Below, piece after piece: positions 18,019 to 28,827 of a DNA stretch of 64,000 nucleotides. The position numbers and the translations under genes are program-made. The stretch spans positions 682,001-746,000 of the forward strand of contig CAVTQY010000001.1 in the NCBI GenBank assembly GCA_963736975.1, in the 5' to 3' direction. Below the pieces are notes generated by a model. It saw only the letters and a list, made by a program, of their open reading frames with translations, was not told the origin of the DNA and did not search any database. This DNA is from CAVTQY01 sp963736975 (GTDB lineage Bacteria > Pseudomonadota > Alphaproteobacteria > Acetobacterales > Acetobacteraceae). Each line of letters opens with the position of its first letter. The first letter of the stretch is position 1.

Positions 18019-19674
18019 ATGAACGCCCCGATCAGTCTCCCGGCAAGAGCCCCGGGTTTCGCCTACGCGCCCATGTTTCCGCTCGGACCGGATGCAACCC
18101 CCTGGAAGCGGCTCCCGCTTGACGGGATCCGCAGCTTCCGGTGTGACGGCCTCTCCGTCCTCCGCATCGCGCCCGAAGCGCTCAGCGAACTGGCTTTCCA
18201 GGCCTTCCGCGACGTCTCGCATTTGCTGCGCCCCGGACACCTGGCCCAGCTTCGCGCCATCCTCGACGACCCCGAAGCGTCCCCGAATGACCGCTTCGTC
18301 GCCCTCGACCTGCTGAAGAACGCCAACATCGCCGCCGGCGGCGTGCTGCCGATGTGCCAGGACACCGGCACGGCGCTGGTGTTCGGCAAGAAGGGACAGC
18401 GCGTCTGGGTGGACGGCAACGAGGAGGAGGCGATCGCCTGGGGCGTCCACCGCACCTACACGGAAACCAATTTGCGTTATTCGCAGATGGCGCCGCTGTC
18501 GATGTTCGAGGAGGTGAACACCGGCAACAACCTGCCCGTTCAGTTCAACATCATGGCCGCGCCCGGCGACGACGGGCATGCGGACGAATTCCACCTGATG
18601 TTCGTCGCCAAAGGCGGCGGGTCAGCCAACAAGAGCTTCCTGTTCCAGGAGACCCGCGCCATCCTGTCGCCGGAGCGGCTCCTGACATTCCTCGAAGGCA
18701 AGCTGCGCACGCTCGGCACTTCCGCCTGCCCGCCCTATCATCTGGCGATCGTGATCGGCGGCACCTCGGCGGAACTCACGTTGAAGACCGTCAAGCTCGC
18801 CTCGACACGTTGGCTCGACACGCTTCCCACCGCCGGCACCCGCGCCGGCCACGCCTTCCGCGACCGGGAGATGGAAGCCAAGGTCCTGGAACTGACCCGC
18901 ACGCTCGGCATCGGCGCGCAGTTCGGCGGCAAGTACTTCTGCCACGACGTTCGGGTGATCCGCCTGCCGCGCCACGGCGCCAGCCTGCCGGTCGGCATCG
19001 GCGTCTCCTGCAGCGCCGACCGCCAGATCCTGGCCAGGATCACCCCCGAAGGCGTCTTCCTGGAACAGCTCGAAACCGACCCGGCAAAATACCTGCCCGA
19101 CCCGGGCGAGCCTCCCGCCAGCACCGCGGTCAGAGTGGACCTGAACCGCCCCATGCCGGAGATCCTGCGCCAACTCTCGGCATGCCCGACCGGCACGAGG
19201 CTGTCGCTCTCCGGCACCCTGGTCGTGGCGCGCGATATCGCCCATGCGAAGCTGAAGGAGCGTCTGGACAGCGGCGAGGGCCTCCCCGGCTACTTCAAAG
19301 CCCACCCGGTCTATTACGCCGGACCGGCGAAGACCCCGCATAGCCACGCCACCGGCAGCTTCGGCCCGACCACCGCCGGCCGCATGGACAGCTACGTCGC
19401 CGAGTTCCAGGCCGCCGGCGGATCGCTGGTGATGCTGGCCAAGGGCAACCGCTCGCGCGCCGTACGCGAAGCGTGCAAAACCCACGGCGGATTCTATCTC
19501 GGCAGCGTCGGCGGCGCGGCGGCCCGCCTGGCACGCGACTGCATCCGCAAGGTCGAAGTCCTGGAATACCAGGAACTCGGCATGGAAGCCGTCTGGCGCA
19601 TCGAGGTTGAGGATTTTCCAGCCTTCGTCGTGATCGACGACAAGGGCAACGATTTCTACGAGAGGCTGACGTAA
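18019..19674 (+). CDS. Class I fumarate hydratase (4Fe-4S)
   Basis: 551 aa, the length of single-chain FumA/FumB enzymes. The three cluster cysteines are visible in LPMCQDTGTA (N-terminal domain), KYFCHDVRVI and GVSCSADRQ. The C-terminal domain has KAHPVYYAGPAKTP and SFGPTTAGRMDSY. It interconverts fumarate and malate in the TCA cycle and is oxygen-sensitive. It starts 27 bases after sspB. Tartrate dehydratase is a relative, but the fused length and motifs favour fumarase. Confidence 0.94.
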   Translation: MNAPISLPARAPGFAYAPMFPLGPDATPWKRLPLDGIRSFRCDGLSVLRIAPEALSELAFQAFRDVSHLLRPGHLAQLRAILDDPEASPNDRFVALDLLKNANIAAGGVLPMCQDTGTALVFGKKGQRVWVDGNEEEAIAWGVHRTYTETNLRYSQMAPLSMFEEVNTGNNLPVQFNIMAAPGDDGHADEFHLMFVAKGGGSANKSFLFQETRAILSPERLLTFLEGKLRTLGTSACPPYHLAIVIGGTSAELTLKTVKLASTRWLDTLPTAGTRAGHAFRDREMEAKVLELTRTLGIGAQFGGKYFCHDVRVIRLPRHGASLPVGIGVSCSADRQILARITPEGVFLEQLETDPAKYLPDPGEPPASTAVRVDLNRPMPEILRQLSACPTGTRLSLSGTLVVARDIAHAKLKERLDSGEGLPGYFKAHPVYYAGPAKTPHSHATGSFGPTTAGRMDSYVAEFQAAGGSLVMLAKGNRSRAVREACKTHGGFYLGSVGGAAARLARDCIRKVEVLEYQELGMEAVWRIEVEDFPAFVVIDDKGNDFYERLT

Positions 19675-19694
19675 TAACGACCGCAAAACCGCTG

Positions 19695-20232
19695 ATGATG
19701 CCGCGCGTCGGCAGCATTGCCTTTGTCTGTTTCCTCGGCCTGATCCCGCTGGCGAACTGGATGATCGGCCATGTCGGTACAGTCTGCCCGCCCGGACAGC
19801 CGTGCCTCGTCCCGGTTGCGCCCGGGCTGCTCGCGCCATCCGGCGTTATCACGGTCGGCGTGGCGCTGGTGCTGCGCGATGTCGTGCAGCGCTGCCTCGG
19901 CACGATCTGGGGCCTGGTCGCCATCGCAGCCGGAGCCGCACTCTCAGTGCTGGTGGCGCCGGCCAGCCTCGGTACTCGGCTCCGCGGCGGCTTTCCTGCT
20001 GAGCGAACTAGCCGATTTCGCCGTCTATACGCCCCTCCAGCGCCGTCAACTGGTGCTCGCCGTGCTTGCTTCAGCACTGGCCGGCCTCGTCATCAATTCA
20101 GTCGTGTTCCTATGGCTGGCCTTCGGCAGCCTGCAATTCCTGGCCGGGCAGGTCGTCGGCAAACTGTGGGCGGTGCTTGTCAGCCTACCCTTCATCCACC
20201 TGCTGCGCCGGGCCGCTCGGCCGGTTGTTTGA
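19695..20232 (+). CDS. VUT family protein (YhhQ-like queuosine precursor transporter), frame broken
   Basis: Two overlapping frames together give one protein of about 178 aa. The first supplies SIAFVCFLGLIPLANWMIGH and VITVGVALVLRDVVQRCLG. The second, shifted, supplies AAAFLLSELADFAVYTPLQR and FGSLQFLAGQVVGKLW. The break lies near 19974-19985 and is cured by removing one base (GG to G in CTCGGTACTC). VUT proteins are six-helix membrane transporters linked to queuosine precursor uptake. I read the break as a probable sequencing error because both parts are well conserved. Confidence 0.75.
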
Positions 20233-20249
20233 TACCGCAGCCCCCCAAC

Positions 20250-20343
20250 CCCACCTCTCCCGCTTCCGCGGGAGAGGTCGGTTCCCCCGGACTTGGTCCG
20301 GAGGGAACCGGGTGAGGGTGCGCGTCGCGCTCCGCCCTCACCC
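20250..20343. repeat. Dispersed intergenic hairpin element (cctctcccgc...gcgggagagg type)
   Basis: Arms ACCTCTCCCGC at 20253-20263 and GCGGGAGAGGT at 20268-20278. A second stem follows (GGTTCCCCCGGAC / GTCCGGAGGGAACC, 20280-20309) and then CGGGTGAGGG with a matching CCCTCACCC near 20335. It sits between convergent genes and probably serves as a two-way terminator. Related copies lie at 22022-22079, 33660-33694, 51114-51145 and around the IS481 element. Confidence 0.8.
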
Positions 20344-21153
20344 ACTGACCGCGCCCGCAACCAGTCCGCGCACGAGATACCGTTGCACGCATAGCGCCAG
20401 AGCCAGCACCGGGAGCGTGATGAAAGTGGCGGCCGCCATCAGTGTCCCCCACTCGATCGAGTTGTAGCCGATATAGCCGAGCACGGCGACCGGCAGCGTC
20501 TTCGTGCGCTCATTCGACAGCACGAGCGCGAACAGGAAATTGTTCCAGGACGCAATGAACGCCAGGATCGAGGTTGCGGCGATACCCTGCACCGTCAACG
20601 GCACAACGATACGGGCCAGCACGCCGCCGATGGAACAGCCGTCGATCAGCGCGGCCTGCTCAACCTCAACCGGAACCGCCTCGATGAAGCCGACCATCAT
20701 CCACACCGTGAGCGGCAGGGTGAAGATCAGATGGCTGGCGATCAGGCTCGTGTAGCTGCCCACCAGATGCAGCGACAGGAACATCACGAACAGCGGGATC
20801 AGGAAGGCAATACCGGGCGCCATGCGGGCGGCCAGCAGCAGCACGCCGACGCCCGTGCGGCGGTAGCGCGCCAGTGCATAGGCGGCCGGAATGCCGAGCA
20901 GCAGGCCGATCAGCGTGGCGCCGGCGGCGACCAATGTGCTGTTGACAACGTAGCGCGGAAAATTGTTGTCGGCGAAGACCTGGGCGTAGTTGGCAAGCGT
21001 CGGATGGAACACGAGGACGGGCGGATAGGCGAGAAAATCCCTCGTGGTCTTGAGCGACCCCAGCACCATCCACAACAGGGGCGCGAGAAACCCCCCGACC
21101 ACGAGCCAGCCGGCGATAACCAGCACGCCCTGGCGGGCCTGCCGGCGCATCAC
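20338..21153 (-). CDS. Sugar ABC transporter permease (MalG-like, CUT1)
   Basis: 271 aa with six membrane segments. The EAA loop that docks on the ATPase is visible as EVEQAALIDGCSIGGVLARIVVPL. The N-terminal LAPLLWMVLGSLKTT and C-terminal NNFLFALVLSNERTKTLPV are typical of the MalG branch. The start overlaps the partner permease by four bases. No ATPase gene lies in this operon, so the importer must share an MsmX/UgpC-type ATPase encoded elsewhere. Confidence 0.93.
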   Translation of the reverse strand: MMRRQARQGVLVIAGWLVVGGFLAPLLWMVLGSLKTTRDFLAYPPVLVFHPTLANYAQVFADNNFPRYVVNSTLVAAGATLIGLLLGIPAAYALARYRRTGVGVLLLAARMAPGIAFLIPLFVMFLSLHLVGSYTSLIASHLIFTLPLTVWMMVGFIEAVPVEVEQAALIDGCSIGGVLARIVVPLTVQGIAATSILAFIASWNNFLFALVLSNERTKTLPVAVLGYIGYNSIEWGTLMAAATFITLPVLALALCVQRYLVRGLVAGAVSG

Positions 21154-22028
21154 GCGACGGCCCGGCGGAAGCGGATCAACGCCAGCGTGCAGACCAGCAC
21201 CAGCGCGAACAGCACCAGCGCCACCGCGGCACCGTAGCCGATCCGGTCGTACGACAGCGCAACCAGGTAGTTGTAGAGGTTGATCGTCTCGGATTCATGG
21301 CCGGGACCGCCGCCGGTCATCACATAGATGATGTCGATCACCTTCAGCAGGTCCATCACTCGCAGCATGGCGGCAATCAGCAGCGTCGGTGCAAGCAAGG
21401 GAAAGGTAATGAAGCGGAAGCGTTGCCAGGCGCCGGCGCCATCGACGCGGGCGGCCTCGAACGGCTCGGACGGCAACGCGGCGAGGCCGGCCATGCAGAT
21501 CAGCGCGACCATCGGCGTCCACATCCAGGCATCGACCATCACCAGCGTCGGCACGACCCAGCCGGGGCTGGCGAGCCAGAGCGGCGGCGAGAGCACACCG
21601 ACCAGGCGGAATAAATAACGAAGGATACCAAGCGAGGGGTCAAGCATCACCACCCAGACCAGACCCATTGCCGCCGGCGTCGCGACCATCGGCAGGATCA
21701 GCAGCGCACGCAGCAGATTGCGGGTGGGGAAGCGTTGGTCGAGAAGCAGCGCGATCCCCAGCCCCGCCGGCAGGTTCGACGCGAGACCCAGTCCGGTGAA
21801 ATACAGCGTGCGCCACAGCGAACCGGTGAACCGGTCGTCGCCCGCCAGCGCCGCGAAATTATGCAGGCCGATGAACCGCGGCGGCCCGTAGCTGATCAGC
21901 GACCAGCGGTGCAGGCTCATATAGCCGAGGTAAAGCAGCGGGAATCCCATCACAAACAGCATGGCGAGCAGCGCCGGCGCGCACAGCAGGTCCGCCGTCC
22001 AGTCCGCCGAGCGCGCGCGACCCCCCAC
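21150..22028 (-). CDS. Sugar ABC transporter permease (MalF-like, CUT1)
   Basis: 292 aa with six membrane segments. Its EAA loop reads LPSEPFEAARVDGAGAWQRF. The predicted GTG start at 22028 lies at the edge of the intergenic hairpin at 22022-22079, whose GGGAGAGG arm would serve as the ribosome site; the true start could be a few codons further in. It pairs with the MalG-like gene to form the pore. Confidence 0.92.
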   Translation of the reverse strand: MGGRARSADWTADLLCAPALLAMLFVMGFPLLYLGYMSLHRWSLISYGPPRFIGLHNFAALAGDDRFTGSLWRTLYFTGLGLASNLPAGLGIALLLDQRFPTRNLLRALLILPMVATPAAMGLVWVVMLDPSLGILRYLFRLVGVLSPPLWLASPGWVVPTLVMVDAWMWTPMVALICMAGLAALPSEPFEAARVDGAGAWQRFRFITFPLLAPTLLIAAMLRVMDLLKVIDIIYVMTGGGPGHESETINLYNYLVALSYDRIGYGAAVALVLFALVLVCTLALIRFRRAVA

Positions 22029-22079
22029 CTCTCCCGCTTGCGGGAGAGGTCGGCGCGCGCGAGCGCGCCGGGTGAGGGC
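22022..22079. repeat. Second copy of the dispersed hairpin element
   Basis: ACCTCTCCCGC TT GCGGGAGAGGT is followed by GGCGCGC GCGAG GCGCGCC-like pairing and the CGGGTGAGGG end module. It lies inside an operon, between the binding-protein stop and the first permease start, so here it is more likely to set transcript stability or uneven expression than to stop transcription fully. Confidence 0.8.
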
Positions 22080-22088
22080 GCCGCCCGC

Positions 22089-23377
22089 TCAGCCATTCAG
22101 GATTTGCATCGCCTGTTTCTGCATTGCATCGGCCGCCGCCTTGGCATCCTTGCCTTGCAGCACGGCGGTGATCGCCTCACCGATCGCGGCGCGCATCTCC
22201 GGCACCGGCACCACCAGCGGGTTGGCGCCGTTCGGCACGGCATTGGGGATCTCCACCTTCGTCGCCGCTATCATGTCGGGCGGCACCGAGTTGGTATAAA
22301 CATCGCTGTTGTAAACCGATTGCCTCGAAGGCGGCAGATGCGTCGCTTGCGTGGATGAAATCATTGCTGCCTTGGAGGTGAGCCACTGAATCGCCAGCCA
22401 GGCGCCTCCTGGTGTTTGGACGAAGCAGCGATCGACGGCCCCCAGGAGATCACCGTGCTGTGCTCGCCGGCCGGCCCGGCCGGCAAGGTGGCAACGCCGA
22501 CATCGTTGACGATGCGCGACTGCGACGGGTCCTTGAAATAAGCGATGAAATTGGTGGCATCGATAAACATCGCCGCGTGCGCTTGTTGGAACAGCGGATA
22601 AGTGGTCTTCCACTGCATGCCCAAGATGTTCGGCGGGCCGGCGCTGCGCAGCAGGTCGCCATAGTATTTCAGCGCGTTGACCATTGCCACCGAACCGAAC
22701 TCCGGCTGCCCCTTGTCGTCCAGCCAGCGTCCGCCGAAGGCGAACAGGAACGGCGCGAAGGTATAGACCGCTTGCACGCCATCGCCGCGCGTCACGATGC
22801 CCGCGATGTCCTTGCCCGGATCATTGAGCGCCTTCGCGGCGGCCATCAATTGGTCGAGCGTGGTTGGCACTGCAACCTGCTTCGCCGTCAGCATAGCCTT
22901 ATTCACAAACAGGGCCTGCAGCTCGATAGTGATGGGGATACCGACCTGCACGCCCTTATACTGATGAATCCGCAGGATGTTCGGGAAGAAATCGGCAAAA
23001 TCCCAATCGGGCGCGGTCGCATCGGAATGGATGAACTTGTCGAGCGGCGCGTACCAGCCCGCGCGGGAAAACGCCGCCGCATCCCAGGACGGCAAGGTGA
23101 AGAACCCGTCCACCGAGCCCGGGTCGGCGCGCAACGTCAGCGGCAGCTTCTGCCGGAGCTGATCTTCATACAGAATCTCCCAGCCGAGCTTGAGCCCGGT
23201 ATCGCGCTCCAACGCCGGAAGCTGCCCCTGCGCCCATTGCGTCCACGGATGCACGGAGACCATGAAACGAAGCTGCGTGCCGCTGTGCCGTTTCCAGTCG
23301 AAGCCGGCAGCGCGCACCGTCGGCGTCAGCGCCACCGCTCCCATGGCACCCAAGGCAGCGCGGCGGCTGATCTGCAT
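22089..23377 (-). CDS. Extracellular solute-binding protein (family 1), frame broken
   Basis: About 429 aa when two frames are joined. A twin-arginine-like signal is present (ISRRAALGAMGAVAL), so it may be exported folded by Tat. The mature part has the family-1 fold (VHPWTQWAQGQLPAL, GVQVGIPITIELQALFVNK, AMFIDATNFIAYF). Near 22415-22417 the frame shifts: adding one base to the AAA run (minus strand TCCAAACACC) restores SK-TPGGAWLAIQWLTS. A homopolymer deletion of this kind fits a sequencing error. It is the first gene of the CUT1 importer. Confidence 0.85.
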
Positions 23378-23439
23378 CGCTTGTTCCTCCCGGCCGATTT
23401 GCGCAGACTATGCGGAGATCGGCAGCCGAGGACAAGCAC

Positions 23440-24375
23440 ATGTGGGAACCCAACCAACGCTACCCTGACCCTGCCGTGCAGGTGCTGCATCCGGATTTCA
23501 ACAGGTACCGCCTGCCCCTCGCCTCGGTGGAGCGTCTGGCCAGGGGATGCCGCTGGTCCGAAGGGCCGGTGTATTTCGGCGATGGGCGCTATTTGCTGTG
23601 GAGCGATATCCCGAACGACCGCATCCTGAAATGGGAGGAAGCAACCGGCAGGGTCAGCGTGTTCCGTCAACCGTCATGGAACGCCAACGGCAATACCCGC
23701 GATCGTCAGGGCCGGCTCGTCACCTGCGAACATCGGGGCCGGCGGATCACACGCACCGAATATGACGGCACGATCACCATCCTGGCCGATACTTACAACG
23801 GCAAGAAGCTGAACTCGCCGAACGACGTCGTAGTGAAGTCGGATGGTTCGGTGTGGTTCACCGATCCGGTGTTCGGTATCCTGGGGTATTATGAGGGCGA
23901 GAAGAACGAGCCTGAGCTGACTCCGGCGGTGTATCGATGGCATAACGGTGCGCTCAGCGTGGTGGCCGACGACATTCCCGGACCGAATGGGTTGGCGTTT
24001 TCGCCAGACGAATTAAAACTTTATGTGGTGGAGTCGCGTGCCGAGCCGAACCGTCGGCTGCGGCTGTTCGACGTGGTCGCGGACGGGACGAAGCTGGCGA
24101 ACGGGCGGACGTTCCTCGATGCCGGGCCAGGCGGATCGCCGGACGGGTTCCGTGTGGATATGCACGGCAATCTTTGGTGCGGCTGGGGCATGGGGGACGA
24201 GCTGGACGGCGTGCGCGTGTTCAACCCGGAAGGCGAGCCGATCGGGCACATCCATTTGCCGGAGCGGGCCGCCAATGTTTGTTTCGGCGGACGCTGGCGC
24301 AACAGGCTGTTCATGGCGGCAAGCCACGGCCTGTATGCGCTGTATGTGAACACGCAGGGCACTGTCGGCGGCTGA
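23440..24375 (+). CDS. SMP-30/gluconolactonase family protein, copy D
   Basis: 311 aa, close to copy C: CRWSEGPVYF, WSDIPNDRILKWEE, NGNTRDRQGRLVTCEH, NSPNDVVVKSDGSVWFTDP, GPNGLAFSPDE and DGFRVDMHGNLW. ATG 23440, preceded by GAGGAC, is preferred over the in-frame ATG 23410. It is divergent from the CUT1 importer, repeating the pairing of one importer with one lactonase seen twice earlier in the window. Confidence 0.92.
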   Translation: MWEPNQRYPDPAVQVLHPDFNRYRLPLASVERLARGCRWSEGPVYFGDGRYLLWSDIPNDRILKWEEATGRVSVFRQPSWNANGNTRDRQGRLVTCEHRGRRITRTEYDGTITILADTYNGKKLNSPNDVVVKSDGSVWFTDPVFGILGYYEGEKNEPELTPAVYRWHNGALSVVADDIPGPNGLAFSPDELKLYVVESRAEPNRRLRLFDVVADGTKLANGRTFLDAGPGGSPDGFRVDMHGNLWCGWGMGDELDGVRVFNPEGEPIGHIHLPERAANVCFGGRWRNRLFMAASHGLYALYVNTQGTVGG

Positions 24376-25654
24376 TGTTCAGGTCTGCGAGAGCACCGCA
24401 CCACGACGCGCACCGAGCTGGTGGCGGGCGCCACCACCTGGCTGACAATGTCGTACATCATCGTGGTGAACCCCGGCATCCTCGCAGCGGCGGGGATCGA
24501 TCATGGCGCGGCGTTTGTTGCCACCTGTGTGGCGGCGGCGATCGGGTCCGCCGCGATGGGGCTGTTCGCCAACCTGCCGCTGGCATTGGCGCCGGGCATG
24601 GGACTGAACGCGTATTTCGCCTTCTCGGTGGTGAAGGGAATGGGCGTGCCCTGGCAGGTGGCGCTGGGCGCCGTGTTCCTGTCCGGCGTCGGTTTCCTGC
24701 TGATCAGCATCTTTCGTATCCGGGAATGGTTGATCAACGCCATCCCGCTTGGGCTCAAGCTTGGCATCGGCGCCGGGATCGGGCTGTTTCTCGGGCTGAT
24801 CGGCCTGCACGACATGGGCGTGGTCACCGGCAATCCGGAAACGCTGGTCACGCTCGGCAATCTGCGCAGCACCGCGCCGCTGCTGTCCTGCATCGGCTTC
24901 CTGCTGATCGCCGGTCTGGCGGCGCGGCGCGTGCCGGGCGCGATCCTGATCGGCATCCTGGTCGACCGCCGCGCTCGGCCTGCCGTTCGGACTGACGCAG
25001 TTTCACGGCATCGTAGCCGCGCCGCCTTCGCTGGCGCCGACCTTCCTCAAGCTCGATATTGCCGGCGCCGTGTCGCTCGGCATTCCCGCGGTGGTGCTTA
25101 CCTTCTTCCTTGTCGATGTGCTCGATAATGCCGGCACGCTGATCGCCACCACGCATCGTGCCGGCCTGATGCGCCCGGACGGCACGCTGCCGCGCCTGCG
25201 GGAGGCGCTGTTGGCCGATAGCGGCGGGGCGATCATCGGTGCGGTGCTCGGCACCAGCACGACGACCAGCTATATCGAAAGCGCCGCCGGGATCGAGGCG
25301 GGCGGACGCACGGGACTGACCGCCATCACGGTTGCCGTGCTGTTCCTGCTGGCGTTGTTCTTCGCCCCGCTGGCGACCGCCATTCCCGGTTTCGCCACCG
25401 CGCCGGCTCTGGTCTTCGTCGCCTGCCTGATGACCCGCGCCTTGGCCGAGATCGATTGGGGGGATGCGACCGAATATGTGCCTGCCGTAGTGCTGGCACT
25501 AGGGACGGTGTTCAGCTTCTCGATCGCCACGGGGATCGGGCTGGGGTTCGTGGTCTATGTGGCGGTCAAGCTGATTGGCGGGCGGCCGCGCGAGATCGCC
25601 GGAGCCGTGTGGCTGATCGCGGCGGTGTCCTTGCTGCGATTTGCTATGGTCTGA
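24375..25654 (+). CDS. NCS2-type purine permease (AzgA/PbuG-like), two frame breaks
   Basis: About 426 aa when repaired. Marks are TELVAGATTWLTMSYIIVVN, NLPLALAPGMGLNAYFAF, FFLVDVLDNAGTLIATT and GTSTTTSYIESAAGI, all typical of the hypoxanthine/guanine branch. The ATG overlaps the lactonase stop (TGATG). Dropping one T near 24384 links M-F-R to LREHRTTTRTE, and dropping G 24964 turns VDRRARP into VTAALGLPFG. Both edits give the family sequence exactly, so the gene is probably intact in the cell. Confidence 0.85.
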
Positions 25655-25699
25655 CGGAATAGCGCCACACTCGGGCGCGACAACCAAGACGGGGGAGCC

Positions 25700-27776
25700 A
25701 TGCAGCCGAAACCGAGATGGATCGGCTCGACGATCAACACGATCCGCATGCTGTCGATCGACGCCGTGCAGAAAGCCAAGTCCGGCCATCCCGGCACGCC
25801 GATGGATGCCGCTCCCACAGCCTATACACTGTGGCAGCGCGTGCTGCGCTACGATCCGCAGGACCCCGACTGGATCAATCGCGACCGCTTCGTGCTGTCC
25901 GCCGGGCACGCCTCCATGCTACTCTACAGCCTGATCCATCTGACCGGAATCAAGGCGGTGCACCCGTCTTATGAGCAGCTCGGACGCGACGCCGTTACAG
26001 TTCATGACATTGAAACATTCCGCCAGGCGGGCAGCCGCTGCCCCGGTCATCCGGAATACGGCTGGACCTCGGGCGTCGAGACCACCACCGGCCCGCTGGG
26101 CCAGGGCGTCGCCACCAGCGTCGGCATGGCCGTGGCCGGGCAGTGGCTGGCCGCGACCTACAACCGGCCTGGCTTCGACCTGTTCGACTTCAATGTGTAT
26201 GCGCTGTGCGGCGACGGCGACATGATGGAGGGCATCTCCAGCGAAGCCGCGTCGCTGGCCGGTCATCTCAAACTTGCCAAGCTGTGTTGGATTTACGACA
26301 GCAACCGGGTGACGATCGAGGGGCATACCGACATCGCCTTCACCGAGGATGTCGCCGCCCGCTTCCTTGCGTATGGCTGGAACGTCACGCGCGTGAGCGA
26401 TCCGAACGATACCGCGCAGCTTGAACGCGCGTATGCCGAATTCGCCGCCACCGACGACCGCCCGACCTTCATCGTGGTGCACAGCCATATCGGCTACGGC
26501 TCACCGCACAAGCAGGATTCGCCGGAAGCGCATGGAGAACCGCTGGGCGAAGCGGAAGTGAAGCTGACGAAGCAGTTCTTCGGCTTCGATCCGGATCAGA
26601 GCTTTGTCGTGCCGCCCGGCGTGCGCGAGCATTTCGCTGCCGGCATGGGCGCGCGCGGGGTGAAGCTGCATGGCGAATGGAACGGCCTGCTGCAACGCTA
26701 CCGCGCCGAGTTCCCCGAGCTGGCCGGCCAAGTCGATCATATCATCCGCCGCGAATTGCCGGAGGGATGGGATCGCGCGATCCCGAGCTTCCCGCCGGAT
26801 GAAAAAGGCATGGCCACGCGCGATGCCTCCGGCAAGGTGTTGAATGCGATCGCCGAGCACCTGCCCTGGCTGATCGGCGGCGCGGCGGACCTGTCGCCGA
26901 GCACCAAAGACACGTCTGACTTTCGACGGCGCCGGCGATTTCCAGCCGCCCGGTGAGCCGGGTGCCTACACCGGTCGCAATATGCATTTCGGCGTGCGCG
27001 AACATGCGATGATTGCGCGCCGTCAACGGCATGGTGCTGACCGGCCTGCGCGCTTTCGGCTCCGGCTTCCTGATCTTCACCGATTATGCGCGCGGCTCCA
27101 TCCGGCTGGCATCGTTGATGGATCTGCCGGTGATCCATGTCTGGACGCATGACTCGATCGGCGTCGGCGAAGACGGGCCAACGCATCAGCCGATCGAGCA
27201 GATCGTTTCGTTGCGTGCGATCCCCGGCATGGTCGTGATCCGCCCGGCGGACGCCAACGAGATGGCGGAGGCGTATCGCGTTGTGCTGCAGTTCAAGCAC
27301 CGGCCGGCCGCGCTGATCTGCTCGCGCCAGCCGCTGCCGATCGTCGATCGCAGCGTCTTCGCCCCGGCTGAGCGGCTTGGCGCGCGGCGCGTATATCCTG
27401 GCCGATGCGAAAGGCGGGAAACCGGACGTGATCCTGATCGGCACCGGCAGCGAGGTGTCGCTGTGCGTCGCGGCGCGCGAGAAACTGGCCGGCGAAGGAA
27501 TTTCGGCGCGCGTCGTCAGCATGCCGTCCTGGGAGCTGTTCGAGGAGCAGGACGCCGCCTACCAGCAGAAGCGTGCTGCCTGACGCAATCACGGCGCGCG
27601 TGACGGTCGAGGAAGCGGCGGCGATCGGCTGGCATCGCTATGCGGGCCGTCGGGGCGTGGTGCTGGGGATGCACACATTCGGCATGTCGGCGCCGATCAA
27701 GGTGGTGGCCGAGCATTTCGGCTTCACGACGGAGCATGTCGTCGCCGCCGCCAAACAGGCGATGGGCCGGTCATAG
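25700..27776 (+). CDS. tkt: Transketolase, at least four frame breaks
   Basis: About 690 aa when repaired, the normal length. The TPP-binding region has GHPGTPMDAAPTAYTLW, TTGPLGQGVATSVGMA and CGDGDMMEGISSEAAS. The pyrimidine-binding part has FGVREHAM and VWTHDSIGVGEDGPTHQP, and the C-terminal domain has ILIGTGSEVSLC and EEAAAIGWHRYAG. Breaks lie near 26912, 27018, 27383 and 27569. Removing one base restores the family sequence at three of them (for example CGGCTTGGCG to CGGCTGGCG). It starts 45 bases after the permease and opens the sugar-phosphate cluster. Confidence 0.88.
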
Positions 27777-27809
27777 CGCAGGCGCGCGCGATAAACGGAG
27801 GAGGATAGG

Positions 27810-28827
27810 ATGCAACTCGGGATGATCGGCCTCGGGCGGATGGGCAGCAACATGGTGTTGCGCCTGATGAAGGCCGGCCACGATCTGCACGTGTACGACA
27901 GCCACGCGGCGACCGTGAAGGAGCTGGCGGACAAGGGTGCGACAGGCAACACCAGCCTGCGGGATTTCATCAAGGGTCTGACGAAACCACGCGCGGTCTG
28001 GCTGATGGTGCCGGCCGGGGTGGTCGATTCGGTGCTGGAGACAGTGACGCCACTGCTGGAACCCGGGCGATACGGTGATCGACGGCGGCAATTCCTATTA
28101 CCACGACGATGTTCGTCGGGCCGCCGAGTTGAAAGCGAAGAATCTGCACTACGTGGATGTCGGCGTCAGCGGCGGCGTATGGGGGCTGGAGCGCGGCTAC
28201 TGTCTGATGATCGGCGGCGAGAACGATGTGGTGGGTCGGCTCGACCCGGTGTTCAAGGCGTTGGCGCCCGGTGTCGGGAATGCGCTGCGGACCGACGGCG
28301 CCAGCGGGGAGCCGAGCGCGGCCGAGCAGGGTTATCTGCATTGCGGACCGAACGGCGCCGGGCACTTCGTCAAGATGGTGCATAACGGCATCGAATACGG
28401 CGTGATGGCCGCTTATGCGGAGGGCATCAACATCATCAAGCACGCCAATGTCGGGGCGCATCAGGGCGAGCTCGACGCCGAAACCACACCGCTGCGCCAT
28501 CCCGAGCTGTATCGCTACGAGATCGACGTGGCGCAGGTCGCCGAAGTGTGGCGGCGCGGCAGCGTCATCGGCTCCTGGCTGCTCGACCTGACGGCGAGCG
28601 CGCTACGCAAGAGCCCTGATCTGGCGAATTTCCACGGCCGCGTTTCGGACTCCGGCGAGGGCCGCTGGACGCTGCAGGCGGCGATCGACGAAGGCATCCC
28701 GGCGCCGGTGATCAGCGCGGCGCTGTTTTCACGCTTCAGCTCTCGTGGCGACGCAGAATACGCCGACAAGCTGCTGTCGGCGATGCGCTACGAATTCGGC
28801 GGCCATATCGAGAAGTCCGGTCCATGA
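27810..28827 (+). CDS. gnd: 6-phosphogluconate dehydrogenase (decarboxylating), one frame break
   Basis: About 338 aa, the short NAD-preferring form rather than the 470-aa form. The Rossmann motif is LGMIGLGRMGSNMVLRLMKAG. GGNSYYHDDVRRA, VSGGVWGLERGYCLMIGG and FVKMVHNGIEYGVM (catalytic Lys and Asn) follow. The frame breaks near 28065: CCCGGGCGAT should read CCCGGCGAT, an extra G in a run. It oxidises 6-phosphogluconate to ribulose 5-phosphate. It overlaps the zwf start. Confidence 0.9.
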
